From NCBI GenBank assembly GCA_013335425.1, contig JAAXVQ010000074.1, positions 1 through 8,284 on the forward strand: 8,284 nt of DNA. Reading direction: 5' to 3'. This DNA is from Candidatus Firestoneibacteriota bacterium. GTDB taxonomy: Bacteria; Oederibacteriota; JAAXVQ01. The position numbers and the translations under genes are program-made. The notes beneath the pieces are model-generated. The model had not been told where the DNA came from. It searched no databases and saw nothing but the letters and a program-made list of their open reading frames with translations. This document shows, one piece after another, positions 6,480 through 8,284 of the stretch (within the stretch, counting starts at the first letter, position 1; each line of letters begins with the position of its first letter).

Positions 6480-7199
6480 TTAGGGCCAGAGCGGTTCCAC
6501 CACTTCGGCATCGGCCGGGGGTGTAAACTCAAAAAGTTTCGCAGGCAACCCCGCGCCGCCGGCTTGCAGGTCGTCCCGCCTATGGATCGTCACGCGGCTC
6601 AGCGTCACGCGCACGAATTTCTCCGCGTCGATCTCCACGGTCTCGGGCAGCCGGTTCTCGCCCCGCACCCATATGCGGGCCCGCTGGTAAGTTTTCGTCT
6701 CCCCGGACAAAGGTGAACAGTCATACTCCCAACGCTCCGGTGTTACGCCCACTTTCAGCACCCGCGTAATTTGCGCGTGTTTGAGCCATTGCGCCAAACC
6801 GCCGCCCAGTTCCAAAAAAAACTCTTGAGGATTGCCGGCCGGCGGCAAAGTTTGTTTCTGGACCTGGTTGATTTTTTTCAAATACAACCAACGCTGCTTG
6901 CCGTCGGAAACCAGCAACTGCGCCTCCGGGGAAGCGTACTCGACCCGGTAGCGGCGCCCGGCCGCCAAAAAGATTTTACCTTTGGCCTTTAGGGTGCGTT
7001 CCTGGGGCGAACCGCCCTTCACCGTCAGCGTAAACTCGGCGGCCAAATCGCCGATGGCCGCCTGGGCCCGTGCGAGCGCCTCCACTTCGGCGGCATAAGC
7101 CGTTGCCGAGGAAGAAGCCGAGGCCGCAGGACCGGCAGCGGCAGCAGCGGCCGTTGCCCAACAAAGCGTCGCGCTCATCGTCAGCAGCAGGCGTTTCAT
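6480..7199 (-). CDS. lolA: LolA-like outer-membrane lipoprotein carrier protein
   Basis: LolA is a periplasmic chaperone that accepts lipoproteins released from the inner membrane and carries them to the outer membrane. Of the 239 residues, about 1-22 form a Sec signal peptide (MKRLLL, hydrophobic core, Ala run). An Ala/Ser-rich low-complexity stretch (about 17-45) follows, then a LolA-type beta-sheet domain: DLAAEFTLTV (51-60), KAKGKIFLAAGRRYRVEY (71-88), LLVSDGKQRWLYLK (95-108), and the C-terminal block LFEFTPPADAEVVEPL (222-237), typical of LolA proteins. Cys13 in the signal peptide is preceded by Leu, so it is not a lipobox. GGAGGG (7209-7214) lies 9 nt before the ATG, which overlaps the ftsK stop as ATGA. 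The ftsK-lolA order matches that known from gammaproteobacteria such as E. coli. It could instead be a related LolA-fold protein of other specificity; neither LolB nor LolCDE genes are in view. Confidence 0.8.
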   Translation of the reverse strand: MKRLLLTMSATLCWATAAAAAAGPAASASSSATAYAAEVEALARAQAAIGDLAAEFTLTVKGGSPQERTLKAKGKIFLAAGRRYRVEYASPEAQLLVSDGKQRWLYLKKINQVQKQTLPPAGNPQEFFLELGGGLAQWLKHAQITRVLKVGVTPERWEYDCSPLSGETKTYQRARIWVRGENRLPETVEIDAEKFVRVTLSRVTIHRRDDLQAGGAGLPAKLFEFTPPADAEVVEPLWP

Positions 7200-8284
7200 A
7201 CGTTGGGTCCCTCCGGCAAATCATCGTCTCTTTGACCGGCATCGTCCGTGGAGACCAAAACCTTGCGCGGTTTGCTCCCCTCGGGCGGGCCCACCACGCC
7301 GCGCTCTTCCATCAGGTCCAAAAGGCGCGCCGCCCGGGAGTAGCCGATCTTCAAACGGCGCTGCAGCAGAGAAGTGCTGGCCTGTTTGGCCCGCACCACC
7401 CAGGAAACAGCCTCGGAAAACAACTCATCCGCTTCCCCGACTTCGCCTTCCGCGTTGCCGCCGCTTTTGAGTTTGCTGTCGGAAAAGGCGGGATCGAACA
7501 CCGGCGCGCCCTGTTCCTTCCAAAAAGCCGCGATCCGCTCCACTTCGGGGGTGGTAACAAAAACGCCCTGTACCCGCAACGGTTTGCTCGACGATGCCGG
7601 CGAGTAAAGCATGTCCCCGCGCCCTAAAAGCGCGTCGGCGCCGTTGGCGTCTAAAATCGTGCGCGAATCCACTTTGGAGGAAACTTGAAACGCAATGCGC
7701 GAGGGAAAATTGGCCTTAATCACACCGGTGATGACGTCCACAGACGGACGCTGGGTGGCCAGCACCAGATGGATGCCCACGCCGCGCGCCATCTGGGCCA
7801 GACGCGTCACCGCGTTCTCCACTTCGTTGGCTGAGACCATCATCAAGTCCGCAAACTCGTCGATAAAAACAATGATATAGGGCATGTGGGGCGGCGTGTC
7901 GGGCGCGCCGGCTTCCCGAGTTTGCGCGGCCTGCCGGTTAAACGCCGCAATATCGCGCACCCCGGCTGTGGCAAAAAGTTTGTAGCGATCTTCCATCTCC
8001 TTCACCAAGAGCTTCAAGGCCATGGCCGCCTGCTGGGCATCGGTGATGACCGGACTTTTCAAATGCGGGATGGCGTTGTACATGGTCAGCTCCACCCGTT
8101 TGGGATCGATCATCAAAAAGCGCACTTCCCGGGGCGTGGCCCGGTAAAGCAGGCTGCAGATGATGGAGTTGACGCAGGCGCTCTTGCCCGACCCCGTGGC
8201 ACCGGCAACCAGCAAATGCGGCATGTTCTCCAAGCGCGCAAAAATATGCTGCCCACCGATGTCCTTGCCGATGGCAAAACTCAG
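7196..8284 (-). CDS. ftsK: FtsK/SpoIIIE DNA translocase, C-terminal part (5' end outside window)
   Basis: FtsK is a hexameric, membrane-anchored ATP-driven DNA pump at the division septum that moves and resolves chromosome termini. The frame is open to the right edge; 362 residues are visible and the N-terminal membrane domain and linker are missing. Visible in order: LSFAIGKDIGGQ (1-12), MPHLLVAGATGSGKSACVN with the Walker A motif (21-39), FLMIDPKRVELTMYN (56-70), the Walker B segment YIIVFIDEFADLM (136-148), LAQMARGVGIHLVLATQRPSVDVITG (162-187), SSKVDSRTILDANGADALLGRGDML (202-226), and the gamma winged-helix domain (about 285-345) containing LQRRLKIGYSRAARLLDLMEERG. The gamma domain reads the orientation of polar DNA motifs and contacts XerD in E. 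coli. A short acidic tail (about 346-362, DDAGQRDDDLPEG) extends past it. The TTG at 8233 and ATG at 8224 are internal, not starts. The stop overlaps the lolA ATG. Confidence 0.96.
   Translation of the reverse strand: MSFAIGKDIGGQHIFARLENMPHLLVAGATGSGKSACVNSIICSLLYRATPREVRFLMIDPKRVELTMYNAIPHLKSPVITDAQQAAMALKLLVKEMEDRYKLFATAGVRDIAAFNRQAAQTREAGAPDTPPHMPYIIVFIDEFADLMMVSANEVENAVTRLAQMARGVGIHLVLATQRPSVDVITGVIKANFPSRIAFQVSSKVDSRTILDANGADALLGRGDMLYSPASSSKPLRVQGVFVTTPEVERIAAFWKEQGAPVFDPAFSDSKLKSGGNAEGEVGEADELFSEAVSWVVRAKQASTSLLQRRLKIGYSRAARLLDLMEERGVVGPPEGSKPRKVLVSTDDAGQRDDDLPEGPNV

Noticed and set aside
7155..7170. Possible lipoprotein signal (Cys13) in the LolA-like protein
   Set aside because: The residues before the Cys are Ala-Thr-Leu; a lipobox needs a small residue (Gly, Ala or Ser) directly before it. 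The Ala-rich stretch after it fits ordinary signal peptidase cleavage.
8224..8233. TTG (8233) or ATG (8224) as the ftsK start
   Set aside because: The frame is open to the right edge and the residues before them (LSFAIGKDIGGQ) are conserved FtsK sequence just ahead of the Walker A motif, so both are internal.

Overview
The window is a compact bacterial chromosomal segment in which every gene I can support lies on the minus strand. Read right to left, the order is ftsK (3' part, runs off the right edge), a lolA-like gene, a rodZ-like gene, yajQ, rimO, pgsA, pgpA, pyk, an AT-rich gap of about 160 bp, and a PorV/PorQ-family (UPF0164) outer-membrane beta-barrel gene that runs off the left edge. 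I found no tRNA, rRNA, CRISPR array, insertion sequence or phage gene.

Organism: LolA (periplasmic lipoprotein carrier) and a PorV/PorQ-like barrel point to a diderm (Gram-negative) bacterium. The genes are moderately GC-rich. The PorV/UPF0164 family, together with an ftsK-lolA-rodZ-rimO-pgsA-pgpA cluster, fits uncultivated-type diderm phyla such as Elusimicrobiota or FCB-like lineages better than a typical proteobacterium. This placement is inference and is not firm.

Layout: positions 8284 to 1229 look like one transcription unit. Four of its seven gene junctions overlap (ATGA for ftsK/lolA, 1 bp TGATG for yajQ/rimO, GTGA for rimO/pgsA, ATGA for pgsA/pgpA). The other gaps are 77, 15 and 32 nt. 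The promoter of this unit is not in the window. A weak hairpin with a T-rich tail follows pyk. The AT-rich gap (1067-1228) then carries a plausible sigma-70-like promoter for the PorV-family gene.

How the genes fit together: the unit mixes chromosome segregation at division (FtsK), envelope biogenesis (LolA), cell shape (RodZ), phosphatidylglycerol synthesis in two consecutive steps (PgsA then PgpA), ribosomal protein S12 modification (RimO), a small nucleotide-binding protein (YajQ), and at the end the glycolytic enzyme pyruvate kinase. ftsK-lolA adjacency and rodZ/rimO/pgsA clustering are known from other bacteria; pyk at the end of the cluster is less expected. I see no wholly new system. 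The most informative observations are the residues that predict a K+-independent pyruvate kinase, the chain of overlapping start/stop codons, a homopolymer-dense spot inside pgpA, and a non-barrel tail on the PorV-family protein.
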